The notes beneath the pieces were generated by a model, which saw only the letters and a program-made list of their open reading frames with translations, ran no database searches and was not told where the DNA came from. The translations under genes were made by a program, and so were the position numbers. 64,000 nucleotides of DNA from Erythrobacteraceae bacterium Alg239-R51. GTDB taxonomy: Bacteria; Pseudomonadota; Alphaproteobacteria; Sphingomonadales; Sphingomonadaceae. The stretch covers positions 62,001-126,000 of the forward strand of contig CAMZOI010000001.1 in the NCBI GenBank assembly GCA_947331495.1. Reading direction: 5' to 3'. Shown in pieces: positions 54,309 to 62,108 of the stretch (the stretch's first letter is position 1; each line of letters begins with the position of its first letter).

Positions 54309-54995
54309 CTACCCCCAGAGGGCATTATCCATCCCGGCAACGAATTTCCGGTGGCGAGCCAGTTCTGCTTCATTCGCCGCGTGCGGACGTGGTTCACGTC
54401 GCGGACCGGGGGGCGCCTTACGCACTGCAACAAACTCGTTCTTGGCGGGTTTGGTTAATTCTGCTGCCAATTCGAAGCCAATTTGCCGACCGCCCCTTAA
54501 TTCGACATAGACCTGCGCCAGCAACTCGGCATCCAGCAAGGCGCCATGCTTGACCCGGTGACTGCGGTCGATCCCGTATCGCGAGCAAAGCGCATCAAGC
54601 GAAAGCTTGGCACCGGGATGCCGTTTCTTGGCTATCGCAACCGTATCTATCATCCGGCTCATGCACACAGCTTGGAGTTCGCACAACGCCAGTTCGGCAT
54701 TGAGAAATCCAAAATCGAACCCGGCATTGTGCGCAACCAGTGGAGCATCGCCGACAAAGTCGAGAAGTCTGGCTGCCTGGTCGCGAAACAGCGGCTTGTC
54801 CGCCAGAAAAGCTGCCGACAGACCATGTACGGCCTCGGCCCCGGCAGGCATGTCACGCTCGGGGTTGAAATAAGCGTGGTACGTATTGCCAGTGGGCATG
54901 AGATCGACGATCTCAACACAGCCGATTTCCACCATCCGGTCCCCGGTCTTGGGGTCCAAACCGGTGGTCTCGGTATCGAACACGATCTCGCGCAT
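54309..54995 (-). CDS. dnaQ: DNA polymerase III epsilon subunit
   Basis: 228 residues. Proofreading exonuclease: Exo I FDTETTGLDP, Exo II LVAHNAGFDFGFLN, Exo III HGALLDAELLAQVYVEL with His. ATG 54995 used (MREIVF). Gene is adjacent to coaE as in other alphaproteobacteria near the origin. Confidence 0.95.
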   Translation of the reverse strand: MREIVFDTETTGLDPKTGDRMVEIGCVEIVDLMPTGNTYHAYFNPERDMPAGAEAVHGLSAAFLADKPLFRDQAARLLDFVGDAPLVAHNAGFDFGFLNAELALCELQAVCMSRMIDTVAIAKKRHPGAKLSLDALCSRYGIDRSHRVKHGALLDAELLAQVYVELRGGRQIGFELAAELTKPAKNEFVAVRKAPPGPRREPRPHAANEAELARHRKFVAGMDNALWG

Positions 54996-55036
54996 TGGTT
55001 TTCCTATCGGACCGGTAGCTCGCAATTACAAGGGTG

Positions 55037-55651
55037 TTAGGGGGCCTGGCGCTCCGCCGCTACGGATTTCAACTCATCTACCAAGACGAGAACTTCAGCC
55101 TCGGTTTCTTCGAGCGATAGGCCTGTATTGATCAGATAATCCGCCCGCATGCGTTTTTCGGCGTCGGGAACTTGCAAGGCATAGATCTGTGCGAACTTTT
55201 CCTCCGTCATGTCTTGCCTTGCAAGTACCCGTTCGCGCTGCGTTTTTTCCGGTGCCGAGACGACGACAATTCGATCCACGGTCTCGTGACCGCCCTTTTC
55301 GAACAGCAAGGGAATATCGAACACGACAACCGGGGCATTGGCATGCTCGAGCATGAAAGCCTCGCGCTTATGCTGAACAGCAGGATGGACTATGGCTTCC
55401 AACCTATCGAGCGCGTCGCGGTTGCCGAAGACTTGCGCGCCAAGCTGGTCCCTCAGCACCCCTTCCGCGCCTGTCGCGCCGGGAAATGCGCTTTCGATCT
55501 TGCGAACGAGTTCTCCGCCGGGTCCCTGCATGGCGCGGACTTCAGCGTCCGCGTCGAAGACGGGCACGCCCGCTGCCCTGAACATGGCAGCGACAGTCGA
55601 CTTGCCCATGCCAATCGACCCTGTGAGTCCTACGGTTAGCGGGCGCGAGAT
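55037..55651 (-). CDS. coaE: Dephospho-CoA kinase, non-canonical start inferred
   Basis: Phosphorylates dephospho-CoA. ATG 55609 begins at MGKSTVAAMF, i.e. inside the P-loop; the preceding in-frame codons read IISRPLTVGLTGSIG back to a stop at 55666-55664, restoring Walker A GLTGSIGMGKS. No ATG, GTG or TTG exists in between, so initiation at ATC (55651 or 55654) or ATT (55615) is inferred; the coordinates use ATC 55651, giving 204 residues. Other motifs: VFDADAEVR, FDIPLLFEKGGHE, RADYLINTG. Its start overlaps the aroE C-terminus. Confidence 0.85.
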   Translation of the reverse strand: MSRPLTVGLTGSIGMGKSTVAAMFRAAGVPVFDADAEVRAMQGPGGELVRKIESAFPGATGAEGVLRDQLGAQVFGNRDALDRLEAIVHPAVQHKREAFMLEHANAPVVVFDIPLLFEKGGHETVDRIVVVSAPEKTQRERVLARQDMTEEKFAQIYALQVPDAEKRMRADYLINTGLSLEETEAEVLVLVDELKSVAAERQAP

Positions 55652-56502
55652 GATGTAAGCCTTTCACGCAAGTGGCCATCATACTCGCGCGGCGGTTCGA
55701 CCCCGAAGAACCGGGTGAATGCCGCGGCAGCTTGTCCGATAAGCATGGAGATGCCGTCGACAGTCTCGTGCCCGTGTTCGCGCGCCTTTTTCAGGAAATC
55801 GGTCTCGTGCGGATCGGTGACGATGTCGTACGCGATCGACCCTGGGGGGGCATGGCTCCAGTCGAATTCCAGTGGTGCCTGTCCACGCATGCCCAGCGGC
55901 GAAGCATTGATAACCAGATCACAACATCCCACGCGGTCATCGAAGATAAAGTCGGTCGGCTCGGCAAAGTGCGCCAGATGTACGGCATGGTGATCGCCGT
56001 CGTTCGCGAGTTTTTTCAAAAGTGCCCGCGCCTTGTCCAGATTGCGACCGGCAAGAACGACGATGAATCCGTTGGCGACCATGCCGGAGACAATGGCCCT
56101 TGCCGCCCCACCCGTGCCGATAACACGCGCCATTCGAAAATAATGCTGCTGAGCAAGCTCTTCGCGAAGCGGCTCCAAGAACCCTGCTTGATCGGTATTG
56201 GCTCCAACCAATGCCCCGTCATGGCCGAGATAAATCGTGTTCACTGCCCCGATCTGTTTCGCCACTGGCTCAAGTCGATCGACAAAAGGCATGACTGCCT
56301 GCTTGTGGGGCATCGTCACGTTGCAACCGCGCCAAGCCGTGTCACTACGGCGCTCGGCCAGATAGCTTTCGATTTCTCCTTCGAGAATGTGGGTTGAGCG
56401 ATAGTCTGCCTGCAAGCCCAGCCTATCAATCCAGAAGCCGTGTATCGATGGCGATTTGGATTGAGCGACCGGGTCTCCGATGACTTCTGCATACATGGTC
56501 AT
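55636..56502 (-). CDS. aroE: Shikimate dehydrogenase
   Basis: 288 residues. Reduces 3-dehydroshikimate with NADPH. YAEVIGDPVAQSKSPSIHGFW at the start, then GCNVTMPHKQAVMPFVDRL, NTDQAGF and the Rossmann segment VIGTGGAARAIV. Overlaps Maf start by 4 nt (ATGA). Shikimate pathway to aromatic amino acids. Confidence 0.95.
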   Translation of the reverse strand: MTMYAEVIGDPVAQSKSPSIHGFWIDRLGLQADYRSTHILEGEIESYLAERRSDTAWRGCNVTMPHKQAVMPFVDRLEPVAKQIGAVNTIYLGHDGALVGANTDQAGFLEPLREELAQQHYFRMARVIGTGGAARAIVSGMVANGFIVVLAGRNLDKARALLKKLANDGDHHAVHLAHFAEPTDFIFDDRVGCCDLVINASPLGMRGQAPLEFDWSHAPPGSIAYDIVTDPHETDFLKKAREHGHETVDGISMLIGQAAAAFTRFFGVEPPREYDGHLRERLTSSRAR

Positions 56503-57095
56503 GAAATCAGGACGTTCTGAATTCGCAATGCCTCGAGAACTTGCAGCAGCGGCATGCCAAGAACAGTGAACTGGTCGCCCGCGACACCATCGAAGAGCTG
56601 CACTCCTGGCCCTTCGATCCGGAAGCCGCCAACGCAAGAGGACACCGCTGGCCACTCGACTTGAAGATAGACGTCGACGAACTCGTCGGTCAGTTCGCGA
56701 AACCGAAGACGCGCAAAATCGGAACCCACCCATATGATCTGTCCGTCCCTGGCCAGGGCCGCTGCACTGTGCAGGGTCATGACCTTTCCGGAAAAGAACC
56801 GCAAATGCGCAGCAGCATCTTCGCGAGTGCTCGGCTTGTCGAACCGGCAACCCGCGACTTCGACAAGCGAGTCCGAACCGAGGACCAGCTGTTCCGACTG
56901 TACGGACGCAGCCTTGGCAGCAGCCAGGGCCTGGGCGATCTCAGCCGGGTCGGCATCGCCCATTTCCGCTTCCAATGCCCGTTCGTCGCACTGCGCAACG
57001 GCCACTTCAAAGGAGATTCCCGCCGCTTCCAGCATCGCTTTGCGAGAAGCGCTTTTCGAAGCCAGGACTATCGGGACGCGAGACAAGGTTGTCAT
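56499..57095 (-). CDS. maf: Maf-family nucleotide pyrophosphatase
   Basis: 198 residues. Maf/Ham1-like: VLASKSASRKAMLEAAGISFE at the start, VLGSDSLVEV, DKPSTREDAAAHLRFFSGK. Hydrolyses non-canonical or methylated nucleoside triphosphates; may act in division control. Overlaps PPSR by 4 nt. Confidence 0.9.
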   Translation of the reverse strand: MTTLSRVPIVLASKSASRKAMLEAAGISFEVAVAQCDERALEAEMGDADPAEIAQALAAAKAASVQSEQLVLGSDSLVEVAGCRFDKPSTREDAAAHLRFFSGKVMTLHSAAALARDGQIIWVGSDFARLRFRELTDEFVDVYLQVEWPAVSSCVGGFRIEGPGVQLFDGVAGDQFTVLGMPLLQVLEALRIQNVLIS

Positions 57096-57970
57096 ATCGG
57101 TTTGGCCCCTTGCGACGAACCCCGGGCCTCCCGCTCGTTATATAGCCGGATAACCGCAGCGGCAGTCTCCTCGATCGAGCGGCGCGTCACATCGATCACC
57201 GCCCAACCATTGTCGGCGAACATGCGGCGGGCGAACTGGACTTCCTGGCGCACCTTTTCTTGATCCGCGTAATCCGTCTTGCGCTCTTCGTTCAGGCTAA
57301 GGAGGCGGTTGCGGCGAATCTGGACCAGTCTTTCGGGTGCGGTGGTCAGGCCGACCACTAGTGGATTTTTCAGTTCGAACAGCTCGGACGGCGGAGGGCT
57401 TTCGACCACCAGAGGAATATTGGCGACCTTGTAACCGCGATTGGCAAGGTAAATGCTGGTCGGCGTTTTGGAGCTACGCGATACGCCGGCAAGAACGATG
57501 TCGGCCTCTTCCCATTCGTCCCAGGCGATCCCATCGTCATGAGCGATGGTAAACTGGATGGCTTCGACCCGTTCGAAATACGCCTGATCCATCGCGTGCT
57601 GGCGCCCGGGCCGACCATGGGCTTCCTGGCCAAGCGCCTTCTCCAGCGCCTCGGTCACATGATCCAGTATTGGAATCGCGGGCAGGCCCATCTGTCCGCA
57701 AGCCGCCTCCAGACGATCACGCGCATCCTGATTGACGAGAGTAAACAACACGAGCCCCGGATTGGCTCTCAGTTCGGGTACGATCCGGTCAAGATGCTGG
57801 CGCGAGCGGACCATCGGCCAGAAATGACGCACCACGTCGGCATCGTCGAACTGCGCGAGTGCAGCCTTGGCGAGCATTTCCAGCGTTTCACCGGTGGAAT
57901 CGGACAACAGATGGAGGTGAATACGATCGGAAATAATGCGGTCCCGCTGCCTGTGGAGAATATCCGGCAT
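57092..57970 (-). CDS. Pyruvate, phosphate dikinase regulatory protein (PPSR, DUF299)
   Basis: 292 residues from ATG 57970. Bifunctional kinase/phosphorylase that controls PPDK or PEP synthase. LHLLSDSTGETLEML start, P-loop GVSRSSKTPTSIYLANRGYKV at about 150-170. The first codons contain the DnaA-like word TTCTCCACA. Gene is known to flank alphaproteobacterial origins. Confidence 0.92.
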   Translation of the reverse strand: MPDILHRQRDRIISDRIHLHLLSDSTGETLEMLAKAALAQFDDADVVRHFWPMVRSRQHLDRIVPELRANPGLVLFTLVNQDARDRLEAACGQMGLPAIPILDHVTEALEKALGQEAHGRPGRQHAMDQAYFERVEAIQFTIAHDDGIAWDEWEEADIVLAGVSRSSKTPTSIYLANRGYKVANIPLVVESPPPSELFELKNPLVVGLTTAPERLVQIRRNRLLSLNEERKTDYADQEKVRQEVQFARRMFADNGWAVIDVTRRSIEETAAAVIRLYNEREARGSSQGAKPI

Positions 57971-58253
57971 AAACCACGGGAGAAAGCTGGCGACAAGTTC
58001 GGGACCCGGATCGCTCCCCGATCCGAGTCTTCCAGCCGCTGATTCCCGCACAGGCGAACAAGGTTTTAGACAGGCTGGGGATAGGGCGTAAAACTAAGAC
58101 TCGACTCAAACCCTGCGGCGAGTCGGACATCCCCCGGAGTCTTTGCATTGCGGGAGAATTCGGGCAGGGGCGGCTTATCCCTGAAATCCACAGGGCCAAC
58201 AGACTCCATCAACTTTATAAATACTAAGTATTATTGGATTGGACTCTCTTAAA
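57952..58253. other. Candidate chromosomal replication origin (oriC)
   Basis: Gap between divergent PPSR (minus) and hemE (plus), the conserved alphaproteobacterial oriC context. DnaA-like words: TTCTCCACA (57952-57960, minus, 8/9 of TTATCCACA), AAATCCACA (58184-58192, 7/9), CTATCCCCA (58076-58084 minus, 7/9, containing W-box TCCCCA), TTATCC (58175-58180). AT-rich unwinding-like stretch 58210-58240 with palindrome AATACTaAGTATT at 58220-58232. Genes on both sides are transcribed outward. Confidence 0.6.
58220..58232. repeat. 13-bp palindrome upstream of hemE
   Basis: AATACT-A-AGTATT at the AT-rich end of the candidate origin, 21 nt before hemE. May be a protein site or part of the hemE promoter. 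Confidence 0.55.
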
Positions 58254-59279
58254 ATGCCCGGTCTCCTCCTCGATACGCTGAACGGAAAACGCAGCGAGCG
58301 CGTACCCTTGTGGCTCATGCGACAGGCGGGTCGTTATCTTCCCGAATACCGCGAGTTGCGTGCGAAGAAAGGCGGGTTTCTGGAACTTGCCTATGACAGT
58401 GAGGCAGCGTGCGAGGTTACGCTCCAACCGATCGAACGTTTCGGTTTCGATGGAGCGATCTTGTTTTCCGATATCCTGATCGTACCGCATGCGCTGGGCC
58501 AGGATCTCGAATTCCTGGCGGGCGAGGGGCCGAAGCTTTCGCCGCGGCTTGTCGATGCACACCTACGCGATTTGAGCCCCGACTGTTCGAGATACGAGCC
58601 GATTTACGAAACTGTGCGCTTGTGCCGCCAGCGCCTGCCTGAAGGCGTGACAATGCTGGGCTTTGCAGGGAGCCCCTGGACTGTCGCGACTTACATGGTG
58701 GCCGGCGAGGGGAGCCGCGACCAGCATGATGCTCGGGCGATGGCCTATCGCGATCCTGGCGCGCTGAATGATATTATCGGTGTTATTGCTGATCAGACAA
58801 TTGCCTATTTGCGCGGCCAGATCGAGGCAGGTGCAGAGGCGGTACAGTTGTTCGACAGCTGGGCTGGCAGCCTGGCTCCCGACGAATTCGAGCGGTGGGT
58901 GATCGAACCTAATGCGCGGATTGTCGAGGCGCTGCAGGACTCCCATCCGAACATTCCCGTGATCGGGTTCCCCAAGGGCGCGGGAGAGAAATTACCGGCC
59001 TACGCGCGCGAAACCGGTGTCGACGCTGTCGGTGTCGACGAAACGCTCGATCCCGAATGGGTGGCGCGCGAGTTGCCCGCCGGCTTGCCGGTGCAGGGCA
59101 ACCTCGATCCACTGCTGCTACTCGCGGGAAGCGACCGTCTCGAACAGCGGGTCCGCGCAATTCTCGAAGCATTCGCCGATCGCCCATACGTGTTCAACCT
59201 CGGCCACGGGATCGATCGTCGTACACCTGTCGCGCATGTCGAGCGGCTCATTTCCGCTGTGCGATCTTTCGAGGGGTGA
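58254..59279 (+). CDS. hemE: Uroporphyrinogen decarboxylase
   Basis: 341 residues from ATG 58254; a TTG at 58239 would add five. Converts uroporphyrinogen III to coproporphyrinogen III. Hallmarks: PLWLMRQAGRYLPEYR, GFDGAILFSDILIVPHALG, GFAGSPWTVATYM, QLFDSWAGSL and GHGID near the end. First of hemE-hemJ-rho. Confidence 0.95.
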   Translation: MPGLLLDTLNGKRSERVPLWLMRQAGRYLPEYRELRAKKGGFLELAYDSEAACEVTLQPIERFGFDGAILFSDILIVPHALGQDLEFLAGEGPKLSPRLVDAHLRDLSPDCSRYEPIYETVRLCRQRLPEGVTMLGFAGSPWTVATYMVAGEGSRDQHDARAMAYRDPGALNDIIGVIADQTIAYLRGQIEAGAEAVQLFDSWAGSLAPDEFERWVIEPNARIVEALQDSHPNIPVIGFPKGAGEKLPAYARETGVDAVGVDETLDPEWVARELPAGLPVQGNLDPLLLLAGSDRLEQRVRAILEAFADRPYVFNLGHGIDRRTPVAHVERLISAVRSFEG

Positions 59280-59312
59280 CGCGGCGCTGCACCGGCCCTA
59301 CATGGAATAGCA

Positions 59313-59756
59313 ATGCAGGATGTGCTCGCGATGACCTATTACTGGCTCAAGGCCGGACATATCATTTTCATGGTGTTCTGGTTGGCTGGCCTGTTCATGC
59401 TGCCGCGTCAGATGATCTATCTGCACCGCGCAGCGGCGGCGTCCGACGAAGTCGGTTTGTGGGAAAAGCGCATTCGCCTGTTGCGCCAGGTCATCCTGAC
59501 CCCGAGCCTCATAGTAGTCTGGATCCTGGGAGTTTTGCTGGCGTTTGCCATTGGTGCCTGGGACGAGGGGTGGCTGCATGCAAAACTGGTTTTCGTCTTA
59601 CTGCTGACCGGCTTTCACGGTTACATGGTTGCGCAATCCAAAAAGATGGCCGCTGGCGAGCGTCCGCTGACGGAGAAACAATTGCGCATCTGGGGCGAGT
59701 TTCCGGGTGTAGCTCTGGCGATTATCGTCATACTGGTCGTCGTCAAACCGTTCTGA
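59313..59756 (+). CDS. hemJ: Protoporphyrinogen oxidase HemJ-like membrane protein
   Basis: 147 residues with four helices. WLKAGHIIFMVFWLAGLFMLPRQMIYLH is the HemJ/UPF0093 signature with the heme-ligand His; WLHAKLVFVLLLTGFHGYM holds another. HemJ completes protoporphyrin oxidation, fitting its place 33 nt after hemE. CopD-like annotation is sometimes given. Confidence 0.88.
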   Translation: MQDVLAMTYYWLKAGHIIFMVFWLAGLFMLPRQMIYLHRAAAASDEVGLWEKRIRLLRQVILTPSLIVVWILGVLLAFAIGAWDEGWLHAKLVFVLLLTGFHGYMVAQSKKMAAGERPLTEKQLRIWGEFPGVALAIIVILVVVKPF

Positions 59757-59780
59757 CGATACCGACTGTCGCTTTAGCGA

Positions 59781-59809
59781 TTGACGCCTTTCCAGTGCAT
59801 CCGTAACTA
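59781..59809 (+). promoter_or_regulatory. Candidate promoter of rho
   Basis: TTGACG at 59781-59786, 17-nt spacer, TAACTA at 59804-59809, about 110 nt before the rho start. Good spacing, moderate -10. Confidence 0.45.
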
Positions 59810-59829
59810 CATCGCATCCTCCGGTCATA

Positions 59830-59850
59830 GGTTCCGCGATTGTCGGAACC
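59830..59850 (+). promoter_or_regulatory. Perfect hairpin in the rho leader
   Basis: GGTTCCG pairs with CGGAACC over a 7-nt loop, downstream of the candidate promoter. Rho genes are often autoregulated in the leader; this hairpin may belong to that but has no T run, so it is not a terminator. Confidence 0.45.
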
Positions 59851-59917
59851 GGGTCCGCTTTCTCCAAGCCCATTACCGACCTGCCGGCTATCCTATCCCG
59901 AATATCGAGTAAAACAG

Positions 59918-61183
59918 ATGCATCTCAAGGACTTGAAGGAAAAAGCGCCGGCTGATCTGGTTGCGATGGCCGAAGAACTCGGTGTCGAAGGCGCCTCCAC
60001 CATGCGGCGGCAGGACCTGATGTTCTGCATCCTTCGCGAACTCGCCGAGGATGAGGAATACGAAGAGAAGATCATGGGTATTGGCACCATCGAGGTGCTG
60101 CAGGATGGCTTCGGTTTCCTGCGCAGCCCGGAAGCGAATTACCTCGCCGGTCCTGACGATATCTATGTTTCACCCAACCAGGTCCGCAAATGGGGCCTCA
60201 GAACCGGTGACACGGTCGAAGGTGAAATCCGCGCACCGCAAGAAGGCGAGCGCTACTTCGCGCTGACCAAGCTGTACAAAGTCAATTTCGACGATCCCGA
60301 TGCGGTTCGTCACCGGACCAATTTCGACAATCTTACGCCGCTCTACCCGGATCAGAAACTATCGCTCGATACGCTCGATCCGACGGTGAAGGACAAGTCG
60401 GCTCGGGTAATCGACATCATCTCGCCGCAGGGCAAAGGCCAGCGCGCTTTGATCGTCGCACCGCCGCGTACGGGTAAGACGGTGCTGCTGCAGAACATTG
60501 CCAAGGCAATCACCGACAACCACCCGGAGGTTTTCCTGCTGGTGTTGCTGGTCGACGAGCGGCCCGAGGAAGTCACGGACATGCAGCGCAGTGTGAAGGG
60601 GGAGGTCATCTCCTCTACTTTCGACGAGCCTGCCAACCGCCACGTCCAGGTCGCCGAAATGGTGATCGAAAAGGCCAAGCGTTTGGTGGAACACAAGCAC
60701 GATGTCGTAATCCTGCTCGATTCGATCACGCGTCTTGGTCGTGCTTACAACACGGTCGTGCCGAGTTCGGGCAAGGTGCTGACCGGGGGCGTGGATGCCA
60801 ACGCGCTCCAGCGCCCGAAGCGCTTCTTCGGCGCGGCTCGCAACATCGAGGAAGGCGGTTCGTTGTCTATTATCGCCACAGCGCTGATCGATACCGGCAG
60901 CCGGATGGACGAAGTCATCTTCGAGGAATTCAAGGGCACCGGAAACAGCGAAATCGTGCTCGACCGGAAGGTCGCAGACAAGCGCATCTTCCCCGCGCTC
61001 GACGTGGGCAAGAGCGGCACCCGCAAGGAAGAGCTGCTGGTCGAAAAGGACAAGCTGTCTAAAATGTGGGTTCTGCGTCGTATTCTCATGCAGATGGGTA
61101 CGATCGATGCGATGGAATTCCTTCTCGACAAGATGAAGGATTCCAAGACCAACGAGGACTTCTTCGAGAACATGAACCAGTAG
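59918..61183 (+). CDS. rho: Transcription termination factor Rho
   Basis: 421 residues. [22 protein letters not shown] start, cold-shock-like RNA-binding domain ([25 protein letters not shown] split), Walker [14 protein letters not shown] at about 178-190, [12 protein letters not shown] and the Q-loop/R-loop segment [22 protein letters not shown]. Hexameric helicase ending transcription. The alternate upstream start would add 26 unsupported residues. Confidence 0.97.
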   Translation: MHLKDLKEKAPADLVAMAEELGVEGASTMRRQDLMFCILRELAEDEEYEEKIMGIGTIEVLQDGFGFLRSPEANYLAGPDDIYVSPNQVRKWGLRTGDTVEGEIRAPQEGERYFALTKLYKVNFDDPDAVRHRTNFDNLTPLYPDQKLSLDTLDPTVKDKSARVIDIISPQGKGQRALIVAPPRTGKTVLLQNIAKAITDNHPEVFLLVLLVDERPEEVTDMQRSVKGEVISSTFDEPANRHVQVAEMVIEKAKRLVEHKHDVVILLDSITRLGRAYNTVVPSSGKVLTGGVDANALQRPKRFFGAARNIEEGGSLSIIATALIDTGSRMDEVIFEEFKGTGNSEIVLDRKVADKRIFPALDVGKSGTRKEELLVEKDKLSKMWVLRRILMQMGTIDAMEFLLDKMKDSKTNEDFFENMNQ

Positions 61184-61187
61184 GCTG

Positions 61188-61712
61188 ATGCCCGCTATCC
61201 GGAGAGCCGCGATTACCGGCGGACCCGGTGCGGGCAAATCGACCCTGCTGGAGGAGCTGGCACGGCGCGGTATCGGGACCGTGCCCGAAGTTGCGCGAAT
61301 CGTCCTGAAAGCACCGGGCGGAATGGAGCTTCGCGACTGCAATCCGCTTGGCTTCGCCGACGTCATGCTCGAAGCCCAGCTCGAACGGTGGCAAAATGCT
61401 TCTCGCACCGAACCCGTGATATTCGATCGCGGATTTTGCGATATCGCCGGCTTCTTGCAAGCAGAGGACTTGCCGGTTTCGCGAGAGATCGATCATGCGT
61501 GCCGAACTCTTCGCTTCGATGGGCCCGTCTTCCGCGCCAAGGCCTGGAAGGCAATCTACAGTCCGGATGACGAGCGTATCCAGACGTGGGAAGAGGCGGT
61601 GGCAAGCGATGAAGCCGTCAGCGCGGCCTGGCGCGCTCACGGCTACGATTTAATCGAGCTATCGGCGACCGGCTTGGCTCAACGTGCCGATTTCGTCATC
61701 ACGCACTTGTAA
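61188..61712 (+). CDS. AAA_28-type P-loop ATPase
   Basis: 174 residues. ITGGPGAGKSTLLEELARRG at the start is Walker A; PVIFDRGFCDIAGFL is the Walker B-like segment. Resembles AAA_28 predicted ATPases. Function unknown. 4 nt after rho, so co-transcribed. Its last 54 bp overlap the convergent SnoaL-like gene. Confidence 0.75.
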   Translation: MPAIRRAAITGGPGAGKSTLLEELARRGIGTVPEVARIVLKAPGGMELRDCNPLGFADVMLEAQLERWQNASRTEPVIFDRGFCDIAGFLQAEDLPVSREIDHACRTLRFDGPVFRAKAWKAIYSPDDERIQTWEEAVASDEAVSAAWRAHGYDLIELSATGLAQRADFVITHL

Positions 61713-62108
61713 AGCTTTCATCCGCTCAAGCTGCGCGGCCATCATTTCCCACACCTTGTTCACCGCTTTCATCGGCCGTACCATTACCTTGAAGTCGACG
61801 ATCGAGCCGTCTGTGTCAAAGCGGATAAGGTCTATGCCATTGACGTGGACACCATCCATGTCCGTAATAAATTCCAACATGGCATTATCACCGTCAACGA
61901 GTTCGCGAACATATTCGAAACTCGCATTGCCGAGCGTTTGGCCGGCGGCAGAAAGATATGCGACGACAATCGATCTACCCTGTTGTGGCGTATGAACGAT
62001 GGGCGAGTGAAAAACAGCATCCTGGTGGACGATGTCCGCGAGGGCTTCGGAGGACGAGCCAGCGTCAACGACTGCTCGCCAGCGCTTCAATCCTAGTTCT
62101 GCCGACAT
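61659..62108 (-). CDS. SnoaL-like / NTF2-fold protein
   Basis: 149 residues from ATG 62108. NTF2-like: LGLKRWRAVVDAGSSSEALADIVHQDAVFHSPI, VVAYLSAAGQTLG, ELVDGDNAMLEFITDMDGV, DLIRFDTDGSIVDFKVMVRP. Small ligand-binding or isomerase fold; substrate unknown. Overlaps the GltB-like gene by 16 nt, so same transcript. Confidence 0.75.
   Translation of the reverse strand: MSAELGLKRWRAVVDAGSSSEALADIVHQDAVFHSPIVHTPQQGRSIVVAYLSAAGQTLGNASFEYVRELVDGDNAMLEFITDMDGVHVNGIDLIRFDTDGSIVDFKVMVRPMKAVNKVWEMMAAQLERMKALQVRDDEIGTLSQAGRR

Noticed and set aside
56502..56850. N-terminal extension of aroE
   Set aside because: Family start is MTMYAEVIGDP at 56502; the extension is antisense to maf and arginine-rich.
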